From JACPFN01 sp964406135 (GTDB lineage Bacteria; Babelota; Babeliae; Babelales; Chromulinivoraceae): a DNA stretch of 64,000 nt. This document shows, piece by piece, positions 1 to 8,711 of this stretch (the first letter of the stretch is position 1; each line of letters starts with the position of its first letter). Below the pieces are notes generated by a model, which did not search any database, was not told the origin of the DNA, and saw nothing but the letters and a program-made list of their open reading frames with translations. Made by a program: the position numbers and the translations under genes. The stretch covers positions 6,674 to 70,673 of the forward strand of contig CAYOQO010000006.1 in the NCBI GenBank assembly GCA_964406135.1. Direction: 5' to 3'.

Positions 1-581
1 TCTTCAAATGGTGAATACAATCCCTGGTTACCAGGAAAAATAATGTTAGCATCAATCAAATCTTGGCTTGAAAATCCCAGCGGTGCCACATGCGCCAAAA
101 GCTGCTGAATTCCGCGAGCTCCTGCTGGAAAATAACCCAATAAAAATTGGGTACTCGTTGTCGTACTCACATTGCGATTTTTAACATAGTGCAAAGCTGG
201 AATATGTTTAACCATCATAGAATTGCACCATTGTGCAACAACATAACAAAGCTGAAAATGTGATTTTTTTAAAGCTGGAACAATCGATTTGCTCACCTCT
301 TTTGGAATGTCTAAGTTATATCGATTTGCTAAATGTTGTGCAGCTTCAAGTGCTGACAAATTTTCAATCTTTTCAACAAATGCAATCACATCACCTGAAG
401 CATGACATCCAAAACAGTAATAAATATTTTTGTGCGGACTCACGGTGAATGATGGCGTATTTTCATGATGAAACGGACACCGCGCTTTCCAGTACAATGA
501 CCCGGTTTTTTTCAAACTGGTATACTCACCGATCACAGTTAAAATATCGACATGCTGTTTAATAAAATTAAATAAATCCAC
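1..581 (-). CDS. dnaG: DNA primase DnaG, N-terminal part (cut by window edge)
   Basis: Synthesises RNA primers for DNA replication. Only the first ~193 codons are inside the window. The translated N-terminus carries the CHC2-type zinc finger: Cys in 'ARCPFH', then 'YYCFGCHASGDVIAF' about 25 residues later, with 'NTPSFTVSP' between. This is the primase signature. A GTG start at 581 is chosen because an in-frame stop lies just upstream and the protein then begins MDLFNFIKQHVDIL, matching the usual DnaG start; AAGAG lies about 10 bases upstream. It is the last visible member of the minus-strand block running from mnmG, 28 bp after the preceding secreted-protein gene. The RNAP-like catalytic domain lies outside the window. 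Confidence 0.93.
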   Translation of the reverse strand, partial: MDLFNFIKQHVDILTVIGEYTSLKKTGSLYWKARCPFHHENTPSFTVSPHKNIYYCFGCHASGDVIAFVEKIENLSALEAAQHLANRYNLDIPKEVSKSIVPALKKSHFQLCYVVAQWCNSMMVKHIPALHYVKNRNVSTTTSTQFLLGYFPAGARGIQQLLAHVAPLGFSSQDLIDANIIFPGNQGLYSPFE

Positions 582-608
582 AACTATTAACTCTTAGCTT
601 ACAGCGCA

Positions 609-974
609 TTATTGTGTTTTTTTAGAATTAAGATACGCTTCGGCAATCAATTTTTTACGAAAATTGAAAATTGTTGAATATCTTTGCCTGCGTTGTTCTA
701 TTTCTTCAAGATTATCTTCACTTTGCTCAGAAATCAAAGGCCTTAACCCAGCATCTTCATCTAAAATAATTGAACTTTTAGCAGACACTTCAACCAACCA
801 GTCTCGCACATCATCCTCAAGACCTGTCTGAAATTTTTCACTTACAAATTCATTAATAATTTTTTTGAGCATTTCAGTTTTTGCAAACCATTTATTTGAT
901 GATAAATCTGATCCAAAAATTCCAATGAAATGCATGCCCAAGCAAATTATCGTTACCAAATGTTTTATTTTCAT
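609..974 (-). CDS. small secreted protein, paralogue of the next gene
   Basis: Unknown function, about 121 residues. The N-terminus is a Sec signal peptide (Lys, hydrophobic core, then Gly-Ser before the mature part). The mature part is charged and probably helical. Its C-terminal half aligns with the neighbour at 984-1379: both contain G(L/M)RP-(L/K)-IS, then an E-rich stretch, then 'RRQRY/AQYRRN', and end in K-T-Q or T-K-Q, so the two are tandem duplicates. ATG at 974 is preferred over the ATG two codons upstream because AAGGA sits at normal distance from it. It lies between lgt and dnaG on the same strand and is probably co-transcribed with them. Confidence 0.7.
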   Translation of the reverse strand: MKIKHLVTIICLGMHFIGIFGSDLSSNKWFAKTEMLKKIINEFVSEKFQTGLEDDVRDWLVEVSAKSSIILDEDAGLRPLISEQSEDNLEEIEQRRQRYSTIFNFRKKLIAEAYLNSKKTQ

Positions 975-983
975 AAACATTCC

Positions 984-1379
984 TTATTGCTTAGTTCGAT
1001 TTTGTTTAAAAGCGTCCAGAATCACATTACGTCTATACTGCGCAACAGCCAAAAAAATCTCTTCTTTCTCTGGGCTACAGCTCTCTGGTGAAACAGAAAT
1101 TTTAGGTCTCATACCTAGCCCTTCATCTTGTGCAATAGACGTCTTTGCTGCCGCTAAAGCACATTCTTTTTCTATGCTTTGAGGAGGAAGTAAGATAACA
1201 GCAGCTTCAATGTGGCTTCTCAATCCTTCAGTTAGTCCAAACCAATGCGCTAAATCACTGGATTGCACAACAATTGGCGAAACTGATGACCCCATTGTAA
1301 CACCCCTGTTTTCAGACCCAAAACCAACATGAAAAGTGATCAGCAAGCAAATTAATGTTGGAAAAAAAATTATTTTCAT
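984..1379 (-). CDS. small secreted protein, tandem paralogue
   Basis: Unknown function, about 131 residues with an N-terminal signal peptide (MKIIFFPTLICLLITFHVGFG). It shares the GMRP-x-IS block and the basic C-terminus with the downstream gene at 609-974 and is four bases from it. ATG at 1379 is chosen because AGGG is spaced six bases from it, while the alternative ATG at 1385 abuts the ribosome-binding site. The gene begins nine bases after the lgt stop and is very likely in the lgt operon. Two Cys in the mature part could form a disulfide in the periplasm (inference). Confidence 0.7.
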   Translation of the reverse strand: MKIIFFPTLICLLITFHVGFGSENRGVTMGSSVSPIVVQSSDLAHWFGLTEGLRSHIEAAVILLPPQSIEKECALAAAKTSIAQDEGLGMRPKISVSPESCSPEKEEIFLAVAQYRRNVILDAFKQNRTKQ

Positions 1380-1387
1380 AAACATCC

Positions 1388-2164
1388 CTATCGTTTATTT
1401 TGTTGTTGTACAATTATAAACCCACAACTAGCAATGATCATAATTCCTACAGCAATCCATTGATGAATTGAAAAATAAGAAAAATATGTGCTATTAAAAA
1501 AAATTCTATCGGCTCTGAAAAAATCAATCAAAAAACGCTCAAAACTTACCAAAAGTAAATAACTAAAAAATAAAACTCCAGCAGTTTTGCTTAATTTTTG
1601 AATCACAAAATATTGCAAGAAAAAAATAGATCCCAAAATCACCGCACTATACAATTGCGCTGGATGCAATGACTGATACAACGGTGCCATGCATGATACA
1701 TCAGTGTAAGTGACTGACCACAATAAAAAACTTTGAGCACCAAAACAACAGCCTGCAAAAAAACATCCTACACGTCCAAAACTTTGCGCAATTGGTGCAT
1801 ACAATGCTACGCGATCTAAAAAAGGCAAAACTGAAATTTTATTGCGCTGTAAAAAATAACCCAATACACAGACAACGCCTAAAATGCTTCCCAAAATTGA
1901 AAGCCCGGGCTCCCAAAATTTTAAAAGCATCATGTAATTGCACCATGGTTCTGATTCTGAAATTAAAAAACCTAATCGACCACCAAAATATCCAGCAACA
2001 ATGATCAACTGCAAAGAAGTCATGAGCTGATCTTGGCTTACTATTTTTTTCATTTTTTCATCATGGGTAAGCAAAAAAATTGCAATTACTGCACCAACTG
2101 CAATGCATAAACCATAGGCATGAATTGCCAATGGTCCCCAAATTTGAAAAATAACTGGATTCAT
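1388..2164 (-). CDS. lgt: prolipoprotein diacylglyceryl transferase Lgt
   Basis: Transfers diacylglycerol from phosphatidylglycerol to the lipobox cysteine of prolipoproteins in the inner membrane; first step of lipoprotein maturation. 258 residues, usual size, multi-spanning. The Lgt signature is visible near residues 120-140: 'QSFGRVGCFFAGCCFG', containing the conserved Arg-Val-Gly and the G-CC-G block. 'HPAQLYSA' (Lgt HPxQLYE-like) follows and an N-terminal 'IHAYGLCIAVG' corresponds to the conserved HxYGL motif. ATG overlaps the stop of the upstream ABC-F gene as ATGA, implying translational coupling. LspA, the next enzyme of the pathway, is at 23,860. Confidence 0.95.
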   Translation of the reverse strand: MNPVIFQIWGPLAIHAYGLCIAVGAVIAIFLLTHDEKMKKIVSQDQLMTSLQLIIVAGYFGGRLGFLISESEPWCNYMMLLKFWEPGLSILGSILGVVCVLGYFLQRNKISVLPFLDRVALYAPIAQSFGRVGCFFAGCCFGAQSFLLWSVTYTDVSCMAPLYQSLHPAQLYSAVILGSIFFLQYFVIQKLSKTAGVLFFSYLLLVSFERFLIDFFRADRIFFNSTYFSYFSIHQWIAVGIMIIASCGFIIVQQQNKR

Positions 2165-4050
2165 GAAATATCTCGATCAAGCTTTATTGCAATCTCTTCC
2201 CATTCTTTGGTTGCAACTTCTACATTTTTTTTCAATTTTTCAAGCTCTTGTCCAAGCTGCACATATTGATCTGATCCGTACACTACAAGACCCATGTTGT
2301 TTAAAATTTTAACTTTTTTTTGCTCAAGCTGTGTAATTTTATTTTCTAAGTTTCGAAATTTTTTTGAAAGTTCATATTGTTCTTTTTTAGAAATTACAGG
2401 TGTTACAGAAGCTGTTGTTTTTACCTCTACCACTGGTACAGCATCCTGACCTTTCATTTTTGCAACGGCATTTTTAGTATCAAGATACGCATCATAATTT
2501 CCAAAATAGGGCGCAACTCCATGTGCATCAAGTTCAATAATTTTTGTTGCAAGTTTATTCACAAAATCTTGATCATGCGACACAAACAAAATTGTGCCTT
2601 CAAAATTTTTAAGCGCTTGCAAAATTACTTCTTTGGATTCAATGTCCAAGTGATTCGTGGGTTCATCAAGTAAGAAAAAATTAGCTTTACTCAAAATAAT
2701 TTTTGACATTGCCACACGATTTCGCTCTCCACCAGAAAGCACTTTGGTCAATTTATGCACATCGTCACCTGAAAATAAAAACGCTCCAAGCACTGCGCGA
2801 ATTTGTGATTCTGGCGCTTGCGGACATGCAGCAACCACCTCTTCAAAAATTGTTTTTTTCGGATCCAAAACTTTTTCTTGATCTTGATCAAATAGTGATG
2901 TTACAACCTGATGACCAAGCTCAACTGATCCATGTTGCAGCTTTAATTTTCCTGCAATTAAATTAAAAAGCGTTGTTTTTCCAGTACCGTTCGGCGCAAT
3001 CAATGCAACTTTTTCTCCACGTTGAATTTCAAATGAAACATTTTTAAAAAGCTGCTTGGTAAATCCAAACGCAATATCACGCACGGTCAAAACATATTGC
3101 CCTGACCTTGCAGGTGGCGCAAGCTTGAGTGAAATCGTTTTAATTTTTGGTTCAATTTTAATACGTTCAATTTTATCTAAAGCTTTAATCATGCTTTGTG
3201 CCATAGCAGATTTAGTTGCACTTGCACGGAAACGATTGATCGTATCTTCTTTTTGTTTTATCTCACGTTGTTGCTGTTCATAGGCTTGCTCTAAAAATTC
3301 AGTTCGAATTCTTTTTTGTTCAACAAAGTAGCTGTAATTTCCATAATAAACGGTCAAATTACCCATAGAAAGTTCAAACGTTTTATTACAAGCTTTGTCC
3401 AAAAAATAACGATCGTGACACACGAGCATGTACCCAAAATTTCCACTTTTCAAAAAATTTAAAAACCAATTTTTTGCAGAAATATCAAGATGGTTTGTAG
3501 GTTCATCAAACAGATAAAAATCAGCATCTTGCAACAAAAGTTTTGCAAGCACAATGCGCATACGCCAACCAACACTGAGTTGATCAACGCCCATTTTTTG
3601 TTTTGTTTCATCAAATCCAAGCCCTGCAAGCATTTTTTGTGCTTGAACTTTTTTAAATTCAAAGTTTTGTTCTAAAAGTTCATGCTCAAGCTCTGCATAA
3701 CGAATCATGTCATGCTCTGTTGCATCATGCTGAATTTTTTCAAAAAGATTATTTTTTTCCTGCTCCATTGCATACAAATCTGCAAGCGCTGAAAGTGTTT
3801 CATCCAAAACCGTTTTATCTGACGCAATGACCACTTCTTGTGGCATGTACGCAATTTTGACACCACGTTGAATTTCAATTGATCCTCGATCAAGACCGAT
3901 CAGTCCATCAAGCACTTTTAAAAAAGTTGATTTTCCTGTTCCATTACGGCCAACAAGTCCAACACGATCCTGTTTAATTATGGTGCAGGAAATGTCATCA
4001 AAAACTATTTGACTACCAAATTGAAGACCGACTTGTTTAACAAATATCAT
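2161..4050 (-). CDS. ABC-F family ATPase (Uup/YheS-like)
   Basis: A soluble ATPase with two ABC domains and no membrane segments; ABC-F proteins act on the ribosome (translation rescue or regulation). 629 residues. Walker A motifs are 'GRNGTGKS' near residue 37 and 'APNGTGKT' near 355. Signature motifs are 'LSVGWRMR' and 'LSGGERNR', each followed by 'DEPTNHLD'. An Arg/Lys/Glu-rich linker lies between the domains, and a C-terminal coiled coil (~540-625) is typical of Uup/YheS types. The first signature has V in place of the usual G (LSVG). It overlaps mnmG by 14 bp upstream and lgt by 4 bp downstream. Which ABC-F subfamily it belongs to cannot be decided by eye. Confidence 0.93.
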   Translation of the reverse strand: MIFVKQVGLQFGSQIVFDDISCTIIKQDRVGLVGRNGTGKSTFLKVLDGLIGLDRGSIEIQRGVKIAYMPQEVVIASDKTVLDETLSALADLYAMEQEKNNLFEKIQHDATEHDMIRYAELEHELLEQNFEFKKVQAQKMLAGLGFDETKQKMGVDQLSVGWRMRIVLAKLLLQDADFYLFDEPTNHLDISAKNWFLNFLKSGNFGYMLVCHDRYFLDKACNKTFELSMGNLTVYYGNYSYFVEQKRIRTEFLEQAYEQQQREIKQKEDTINRFRASATKSAMAQSMIKALDKIERIKIEPKIKTISLKLAPPARSGQYVLTVRDIAFGFTKQLFKNVSFEIQRGEKVALIAPNGTGKTTLFNLIAGKLKLQHGSVELGHQVVTSLFDQDQEKVLDPKKTIFEEVVAACPQAPESQIRAVLGAFLFSGDDVHKLTKVLSGGERNRVAMSKIILSKANFFLLDEPTNHLDIESKEVILQALKNFEGTILFVSHDQDFVNKLATKIIELDAHGVAPYFGNYDAYLDTKNAVAKMKGQDAVPVVEVKTTASVTPVISKKEQYELSKKFRNLENKITQLEQKKVKILNNMGLVVYGSDQYVQLGQELEKLKKNVEVATKEWEEIAIKLDRDIS

Positions 4051-5860
4051 TTTTTCTCCCGAGCTCTGGCCGACGCGCCAGCAAAATTAACAATGATAAT
4101 GCCGCCGGTGTCATTCCAGGAATCAAACTTGCCTGAGCAATAGTTGCAGGATTATGACGCATTAATTTTTGTTTCAATTCTGTAGAAATTCCTGGAAAAA
4201 CTTTAATTGATTCTTGTGCAGGCAAAGCTAAATCTTTAAATTTATTATATTTTTCAATTTCACAAAGTTCACGTTTGATATAATTTTTATATTTTACATG
4301 TGAAAAAATTGAAAGCGTGTTGCGCGATGAAACTTGATAACCAAGAGCATGCACTAACTCTTCTGGACTCATTTCAGCTTCCAAATACTGCGCTATTTGT
4401 GCATTTGAAACATTTTTATCAATTTCTGCAATAATTTGTTCAAGCTCTTCACGCTCTTTTAAAAAACGATCGTACAAATCTCGTTCAATCAGTCCAAGTT
4501 CATATGCTTTAGGCATCAAACGTAAAAATGTATTATCTTGTCGCAAAATTAATCTACGCTCTGCACGCGATGTAAACATTCGATACGGTTCATCTACACC
4601 CAAAGTTACCAAATCATCAATCATGACTCCTATGTAACTTTCTTGGCGATCTAAAATGAAAGGATTTTGGTTTTTACTTTTTAATGCTGCATTAATTCCT
4701 GCAATAATTCCCTGACCTGCAGCTTCTTCGTACCCTGTTGTTCCATTAATTTGACCTGCTAAAAAAAGTCCTGAAATGTTTTTAACTTCCAAACTATGAT
4801 TCAATTGATCAGGATGCACAAAATCATACTCAACTGCGTAACCATATTTTGCAATTTTTGCATTTTCAAAACCAACAATTGACCTGATAAAGTCAAATTG
4901 TACATCTTCAGGAAGTGATGTGGACATACCACTTGGGTAAGCTTCAACATATTCCATCGTTTCAGGCTCCACAAAAATATGATGACTTTTTTTATCTGCA
5001 AATCGCGCAATTTTGTCTTCAACTGAAGGGCAATATCGAGGCCCTACGCCTTTAATGTTACCTGAGTACATTGCAGATCGATGAATGTTTTTTTGAATAA
5101 TTTCGTGAGTTTCTTGATTGGTATGTGTGATGTAACAATCTTTGCTGTTGTGCACCGGCATTGGATCAAATTCAAACAGTGCATCAAGCGGCTCTGTTTC
5201 CTGTTTTTCCATTTTTGAAAAATCAATGGTGCTAGTCAAAAGTCGTGGCGGAGTTCCCGTTTTAAGTCTGCCGAGTTTTAAATTTAATTTTGTTAAAAAA
5301 TTTGAAAGTTTTGTTGCTGCTTTTTCATCACGACGGCCTGCAGGATAATTTTTTTCACCCACATGAATTAAACCATTTAAAAATGTTCCCGTAGTCAAAA
5401 CTACTTGCTTGCTTTCAAAAATAGTTCCTGATTCACATCGTATGCCGCAAACTGCGCCATCAGTCACCAAAACTTCATCAACCATTTCTTCAAGAATTGT
5501 TAAATTTAATAAATTTTGAAGCGCTTGACTTGCTAATTTTGAATAGGCATCTTTATCAATTTGAAGCCTGAGTCCTTGCACTGCTGGCCCTTTTTTGGTG
5601 TTGAGCATTCTAGCTTGAAGATACGTTTTGCTGCACAATTTTGGCATCAAACCACCAAGCGCACTCACTTCAAACACAATGTGTCCTTTGCCCACACCAC
5701 CAATTGAAGGATTGCACGGCATAAGCCCAATTTTGTTTTTATCAAGTGTTAAAAGTAACGTTTTTTGTCCCATCTTTGCTGATGCATGCGCAGCTTCAAC
5801 ACCTGCATGACCACCACCAACAACAATGACATCAAATGACAGATTTTTTTGAATACTCAT
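4037..5860 (-). CDS. mnmG: tRNA uridine-34 modification enzyme MnmG (GidA)
   Basis: FAD-dependent subunit of the MnmE-MnmG complex, which installs the (carboxymethyl)aminomethyl group at U34 of tRNAs reading split codon boxes. 607 residues, full length. The N-terminal dinucleotide-binding fold reads 'VIVVGGGHAGVEAA', followed by the family motif 'GLMPCNPSIGGVGKGH' and 'LKTGTPPRL'. 'DLVTLGVDEPYRMFTSRAE' and the C-terminal helical domain are also present. It is first in the minus-strand block mnmG, ABC-F, lgt, two secreted proteins, dnaG. mnmE is not in the window. Confidence 0.97.
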   Translation of the reverse strand: MSIQKNLSFDVIVVGGGHAGVEAAHASAKMGQKTLLLTLDKNKIGLMPCNPSIGGVGKGHIVFEVSALGGLMPKLCSKTYLQARMLNTKKGPAVQGLRLQIDKDAYSKLASQALQNLLNLTILEEMVDEVLVTDGAVCGIRCESGTIFESKQVVLTTGTFLNGLIHVGEKNYPAGRRDEKAATKLSNFLTKLNLKLGRLKTGTPPRLLTSTIDFSKMEKQETEPLDALFEFDPMPVHNSKDCYITHTNQETHEIIQKNIHRSAMYSGNIKGVGPRYCPSVEDKIARFADKKSHHIFVEPETMEYVEAYPSGMSTSLPEDVQFDFIRSIVGFENAKIAKYGYAVEYDFVHPDQLNHSLEVKNISGLFLAGQINGTTGYEEAAGQGIIAGINAALKSKNQNPFILDRQESYIGVMIDDLVTLGVDEPYRMFTSRAERRLILRQDNTFLRLMPKAYELGLIERDLYDRFLKEREELEQIIAEIDKNVSNAQIAQYLEAEMSPEELVHALGYQVSSRNTLSIFSHVKYKNYIKRELCEIEKYNKFKDLALPAQESIKVFPGISTELKQKLMRHNPATIAQASLIPGMTPAALSLLILLARRPELGRKNDIC

Positions 5861-5953
5861 AAATTTGAAAACTTTTTACGAAATTGTACGAAATTTTAAA
5901 CTTTAATCCCCACTTACAAATTATACTTTAAATTATATTTATTCACAATTTTG

Positions 5954-6008
5954 GTTAGCTATAAACATCCAAAATTAACAAAAATAGTTAACTATAAACA
6001 TCCAAAAT
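5954..6008. repeat. 22-bp imperfect direct repeat upstream of mnmG
   Basis: Two copies of GTTA(G/A)CTATAAACATCCAAAAT, ending at 5975 and 6008 with a 33-bp period, about 100 bp upstream of the mnmG start (which reads leftward). The spacing is three helical turns. It could be an operator pair or a simple duplication; the function is unknown. Confidence 0.6.
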
Positions 6009-6035
6009 CAAGATTTAAAAATATTTTTAGACATC

Positions 6036-6066
6036 AAAAAAGGCCAATCTTTCAATTGACCTTTCA
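6036..6066 (-). terminator. terminator hairpin, AAGGCCAA family
   Basis: Hairpin AAGG-c-CAA...TTG-a-CCTT immediately downstream of the stop of the minus-strand secreted-protein gene at 6085. Near-identical hairpins follow the genes ending at 7219, 7827 and 8712. Confidence 0.65.
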
Positions 6067-6084
6067 AAATTACTTTTTATTTTT

Positions 6085-6579
6085 TTAAGCTACTTGTTCA
6101 TCTTCATCATTTTTTGATGATTTTCTAAAATAATTTTTAATTGCGCCAAAATAACCTTTTTTGTATGCCACGGTTAAAGCTACAGCAACCACAGTTGCAA
6201 TCAACAAATTTTTAGTTTTTACTTCAGCAATTCCACCAAGTCCGAAAATATAAGAACCAAATTCACATGTTCCAGTTCCAATTCTAAATTTTGCCATAGA
6301 CGCTGTCGGCATAAATCCAATTTGACCGCACATAATGGTTGCATCGTTAGTTTCTGCAACTTCTGATAATATATCTTGAATTTGTGCAGTAACATGTAAT
6401 AATGCTTTTGGATCTATTTTTCCAGATTTTAAACCATCCCTTAAATCAAAAACACTATTTGTCATCTTCATATGAGCAATCATTTCTGGTGTAAACATTG
6501 AATCAGCAGGAAGCGCACCAAAAGTGACTGACGAAATAAACAAACAAAAAGCCATGATAATTTTTTTTGAAAAATCCAT
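6085..6579 (-). CDS. secreted protein with C-terminal membrane anchor, paralogue of 7219 gene
   Basis: Unknown function, 164 residues. Signal peptide (KKIIMAFCLFISSVTFGA), then a shared block 'MFTPEM...DL-GLK(S/A)GKI', then a glycine-rich stretch with Cys residues. A C-terminal hydrophobic helix (TKNLLIATVVAVALTVAY) is followed by KKGY and an acidic tail ending EDEQVA. The gene at 7219-7722 has the same layout and about half the residues in common. ATG at 6579 has AGGGG five bases upstream. The signal peptide plus stop-transfer helix predicts a periplasm-facing inner-membrane protein with a cytoplasmic acidic tail (inference). Confidence 0.75.
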   Translation of the reverse strand: MDFSKKIIMAFCLFISSVTFGALPADSMFTPEMIAHMKMTNSVFDLRDGLKSGKIDPKALLHVTAQIQDILSEVAETNDATIMCGQIGFMPTASMAKFRIGTGTCEFGSYIFGLGGIAEVKTKNLLIATVVAVALTVAYKKGYFGAIKNYFRKSSKNDEDEQVA

Positions 6580-6650
6580 AAAAACCCCTTAACAAATAAG
6601 AAAATATTAACATTTTTATAGCATTAAACCTACGCTCTTTCAACGCTTAG

Positions 6651-6709
6651 GTAGTTTTAAAATATAAAATCCCCACATTTTTGCAGGGATTTTATATTTT
6701 AAAAACTAC
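6651..6709 (-). terminator. long terminator hairpin
   Basis: Inverted repeat with arms of about 23-24 bases (GTAGTTTTAAAATATAAAATCCC and its complement with one inserted base) and a 12-base loop, ending at the stop region of the minus-strand gene at 6715. Unusually long for a simple terminator. Confidence 0.7.
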
Positions 6710-6714
6710 TCAAT

Positions 6715-7017
6715 TTACGAAAATTTCATTTTAATTGTATCAATCGCATCTAACGTAGCGCCTTGAACAACTTTTCCATCTTGAAGTAATTGATTTCCAG
6801 CTTTTTTAGCAAAATTAACAGTCATTTTTGCAATAGAACCATTATAACCATTGATGATATAATCAGTAGCTAAAACGCCAACAATTAAACATTTGATAGG
6901 GTTATGATAAACATAACTTCCAATAGTTGTTATAACTGCTTTCTCATTTGTTTTTTCTGCAGCTGACAAATTAATAGCTGTCAATGTAAGCAATGTTAAA
7001 AATACTAATTTTTTCAT
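6715..7017 (-). CDS. small secreted/membrane protein
   Basis: Unknown function, 100 residues. Signal peptide MKKLVFLTLLTLTAINLSAA, then a second hydrophobic helix 'IKCLIVGVLATDYIINGYNGSI' and an amphipathic Lys-rich C-terminus. The 'A-x-D-x-I-x-NG-(Y/W)-N-x-SI' stretch resembles one in the 540-residue secreted protein at 10,341-11,963. ATG at 7017 is chosen over 7023 because of AGG spacing. It is flanked by strong hairpin terminators and so is transcribed alone. Confidence 0.7.
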   Translation of the reverse strand: MKKLVFLTLLTLTAINLSAAEKTNEKAVITTIGSYVYHNPIKCLIVGVLATDYIINGYNGSIAKMTVNFAKKAGNQLLQDGKVVQGATLDAIDTIKMKFS

Positions 7018-7165
7018 AATCATAACCTTTCAATTCATAGCCTTAAACTTCATTTTTTATGTAATTTTATACTATAATCTTATCAAAAATAGCATGTATG
7101 CTCAAAAGCCCCATACCTATTTTTAAGCAAATTCTGATTAGACAAAAAACTTCGTCGAAATTGCA

Positions 7166-7196
7166 AAAAAAGGCCAATTTTTCAATTGACCTTGTA
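7166..7196 (-). terminator. terminator hairpin, AAGGCCAA family
   Basis: Same hairpin sequence as at 6036 (AAGGCCAATTTTTCAATTGACCTT), downstream of the gene ending at 7219. Confidence 0.65.
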
Positions 7197-7218
7197 ATAT
7201 TTTAAATTTTAAAATTAT

Positions 7219-7722
7219 TTAAGCTACTGGTTCATCTTTGTTTTGATCTTCATCTTGGTCTGGAGCTTGAATTAAGTAATCTTGAATTTTTTTCAAGTAA
7301 CCTTTTTTGTATGCAATGCCTAAAACAAGAGCAACAACTGCCGCTATCAATAAATTTTTAGTTTGTACTGATGCTGTTCCACCAAAGCCAAATGCATACA
7401 ACGTTGCATCGCAAGTTGTGGTTCCAATTTTAAATCCCAGAGCAGATCCTGTTGAAATAAAAGATAATGAACCAGAACCTAAGGTTAAATCTTTTGCCTC
7501 TTGAGCTGCTATTTTTTGAATTTGTAAATCATGGGCAATTGCAAGCAAAGCTTCTTTGTTTATTTTTCCAGCTTTCAATCCCTCAGTTAAATCAATCAAC
7601 GTATTTCCATACTTAATTTGTTGTACCATTTCTGGTGTAAACATTGAGGCAACATTTAATGCACTAAAGATGACCGAAGAAATAAACAATCCAAAAATTG
7701 CGACAATTTTTTTTAATGTCAT
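7219..7722 (-). CDS. secreted protein with C-terminal membrane anchor, paralogue of 6085 gene
   Basis: Unknown function, 167 residues. Signal peptide MTLKKIVAIFGLFISSVIFSA, shared 'MFTPEMVQQIKYGNTLIDL', 'GLKAGKI' and a Gly-rich middle, then the C-terminal helix 'TKNLLIAAVVALVLGIAYKKGY' and an acidic tail with repeated Asp-Gln-Asp/Glu ending EPVA. ATG at 7722 gives the same start as its paralogue; an upstream TTG would only add a non-signal extension. Tandem duplication with divergence is the simplest explanation for this pair. Confidence 0.75.
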   Translation of the reverse strand: MTLKKIVAIFGLFISSVIFSALNVASMFTPEMVQQIKYGNTLIDLTEGLKAGKINKEALLAIAHDLQIQKIAAQEAKDLTLGSGSLSFISTGSALGFKIGTTTCDATLYAFGFGGTASVQTKNLLIAAVVALVLGIAYKKGYLKKIQDYLIQAPDQDEDQNKDEPVA

Positions 7723-7781
7723 AAAAATCCATGATCCCCACAATTAAATTTACATGCTTTTAACAATATCAAAACAAAGAA

Positions 7782-7809
7782 AAAAGGCCAATTTTTCAAT
7801 CGGCCTTTT
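7782..7809 (-). terminator. terminator hairpin, AAGGCC family
   Basis: Perfect AAAAGGCC...GGCCTTTT stem downstream of the M48-like gene at 7827. T-runs on both sides allow it to work in both directions. Confidence 0.75.
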
Positions 7810-7826
7810 GGTTTTTTATTTTATTT

Positions 7827-8594
7827 TTATGCTTCAACGCCAAATCGATTTTTTAATGCTTTTTTCATTTTTGCAATTCGACTGTCAGGAGTTGGATGAA
7901 GGAGATCTGTTAAATTTAAAAATGTTTTTAAAGACATTGATTGCGAAGCATCAGACAATTTCCAAATGTTTTCATACTGTTTTTGAAAGTTTTCCAAGGA
8001 TACAATTCCACCTTTTAACATTTGTTCATCTGCATGTTTATTTGCAAAATTATCTGCACGCCGCTCCTCTATTCTCATGCCATTAACATTTACCAAAGTA
8101 CTCAAAGCCAATGTTGCAATACCCTTAGATCCTATTTTTGTAATAATATTTCTATATGGTACTTTTTTATGCATGCCCCAAAAATATGGCGTTAATAATT
8201 GCACTGTAGTTACAGCTCCTTGAATAGTTGGAATTGCGTAAGGTATTTGAGCATGTCCAGTTTCATGAAGCATCAGCCATTTCCATGATGATGCAGGCAG
8301 CTCACCCATTGCCTTTTTGTCAACAAAAAGTTCATGGTTTGTCCACGAATATCCCGCAAAAGACAGACGATATTTTGCAACCAAATCATCGATCATAGTT
8401 ATTTTAGGAATATTTAAATGACTATATTGTGCACGAAATTCTTTTTCTAAATGATCAAAGCGAATACCATCTTGCGTAACTGCTTGAGATTTTTTAAAAT
8501 TATTTTCTTCTTCTTGAAATGCTTTTTCACTATTTGCAAACATACTTGCTTGCGCCAGAGCGAAAAAAACTGTAAACAATAGTAATTTTTTCAT
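7827..8594 (-). CDS. secreted M48-like metallopeptidase
   Basis: Predicted zinc metallopeptidase exported by a signal peptide (MKKLLLFTVFFALAQASMFA). 255 residues. The zinc motif HETGH is at about 110-114. The third-ligand region 'EERRADNFANKHAD' is at 176-189, matching the M48 pattern E-x-x-A-D. 'HPTPDSRI' near the C-terminus is the M48 HP-x-x-x-R block. A hydrophobic stretch (~120-170) between the zinc sites could be membrane-associated, as in HtpX/Oma1-type M48 proteins. A second, more divergent copy is at 20,408-21,187. It may be periplasmic quality control or act on host material; the sequence does not decide. Confidence 0.82.
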   Translation of the reverse strand: MKKLLLFTVFFALAQASMFANSEKAFQEEENNFKKSQAVTQDGIRFDHLEKEFRAQYSHLNIPKITMIDDLVAKYRLSFAGYSWTNHELFVDKKAMGELPASSWKWLMLHETGHAQIPYAIPTIQGAVTTVQLLTPYFWGMHKKVPYRNIITKIGSKGIATLALSTLVNVNGMRIEERRADNFANKHADEQMLKGGIVSLENFQKQYENIWKLSDASQSMSLKTFLNLTDLLHPTPDSRIAKMKKALKNRFGVEA

Positions 8595-8613
8595 AAACGG
8601 ACCCCTAATTTTT

Positions 8614-8645
8614 AAAAAAAGGCCAATCTTTCAATCGGCCTTTTT
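8614..8645 (-). terminator. terminator hairpin, AAGGCC family
   Basis: AAAAAGGCC...GGCCTTTTT hairpin between the genes at 8712 and 8594; fourth copy of the same terminator sequence within 2.6 kb. Confidence 0.72.
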
Positions 8646-8711
8646 AAATTGCTTTTTAATATGAGCAAGTGATGTAACCTCCACTTCCCATAAGCATTAA
8701 CTACGTAATTT

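Noticed and set aside
5954..6008. Possible CRISPR array
   Set aside because: Only two short direct repeats with a tiny spacer and no cas gene in the window.
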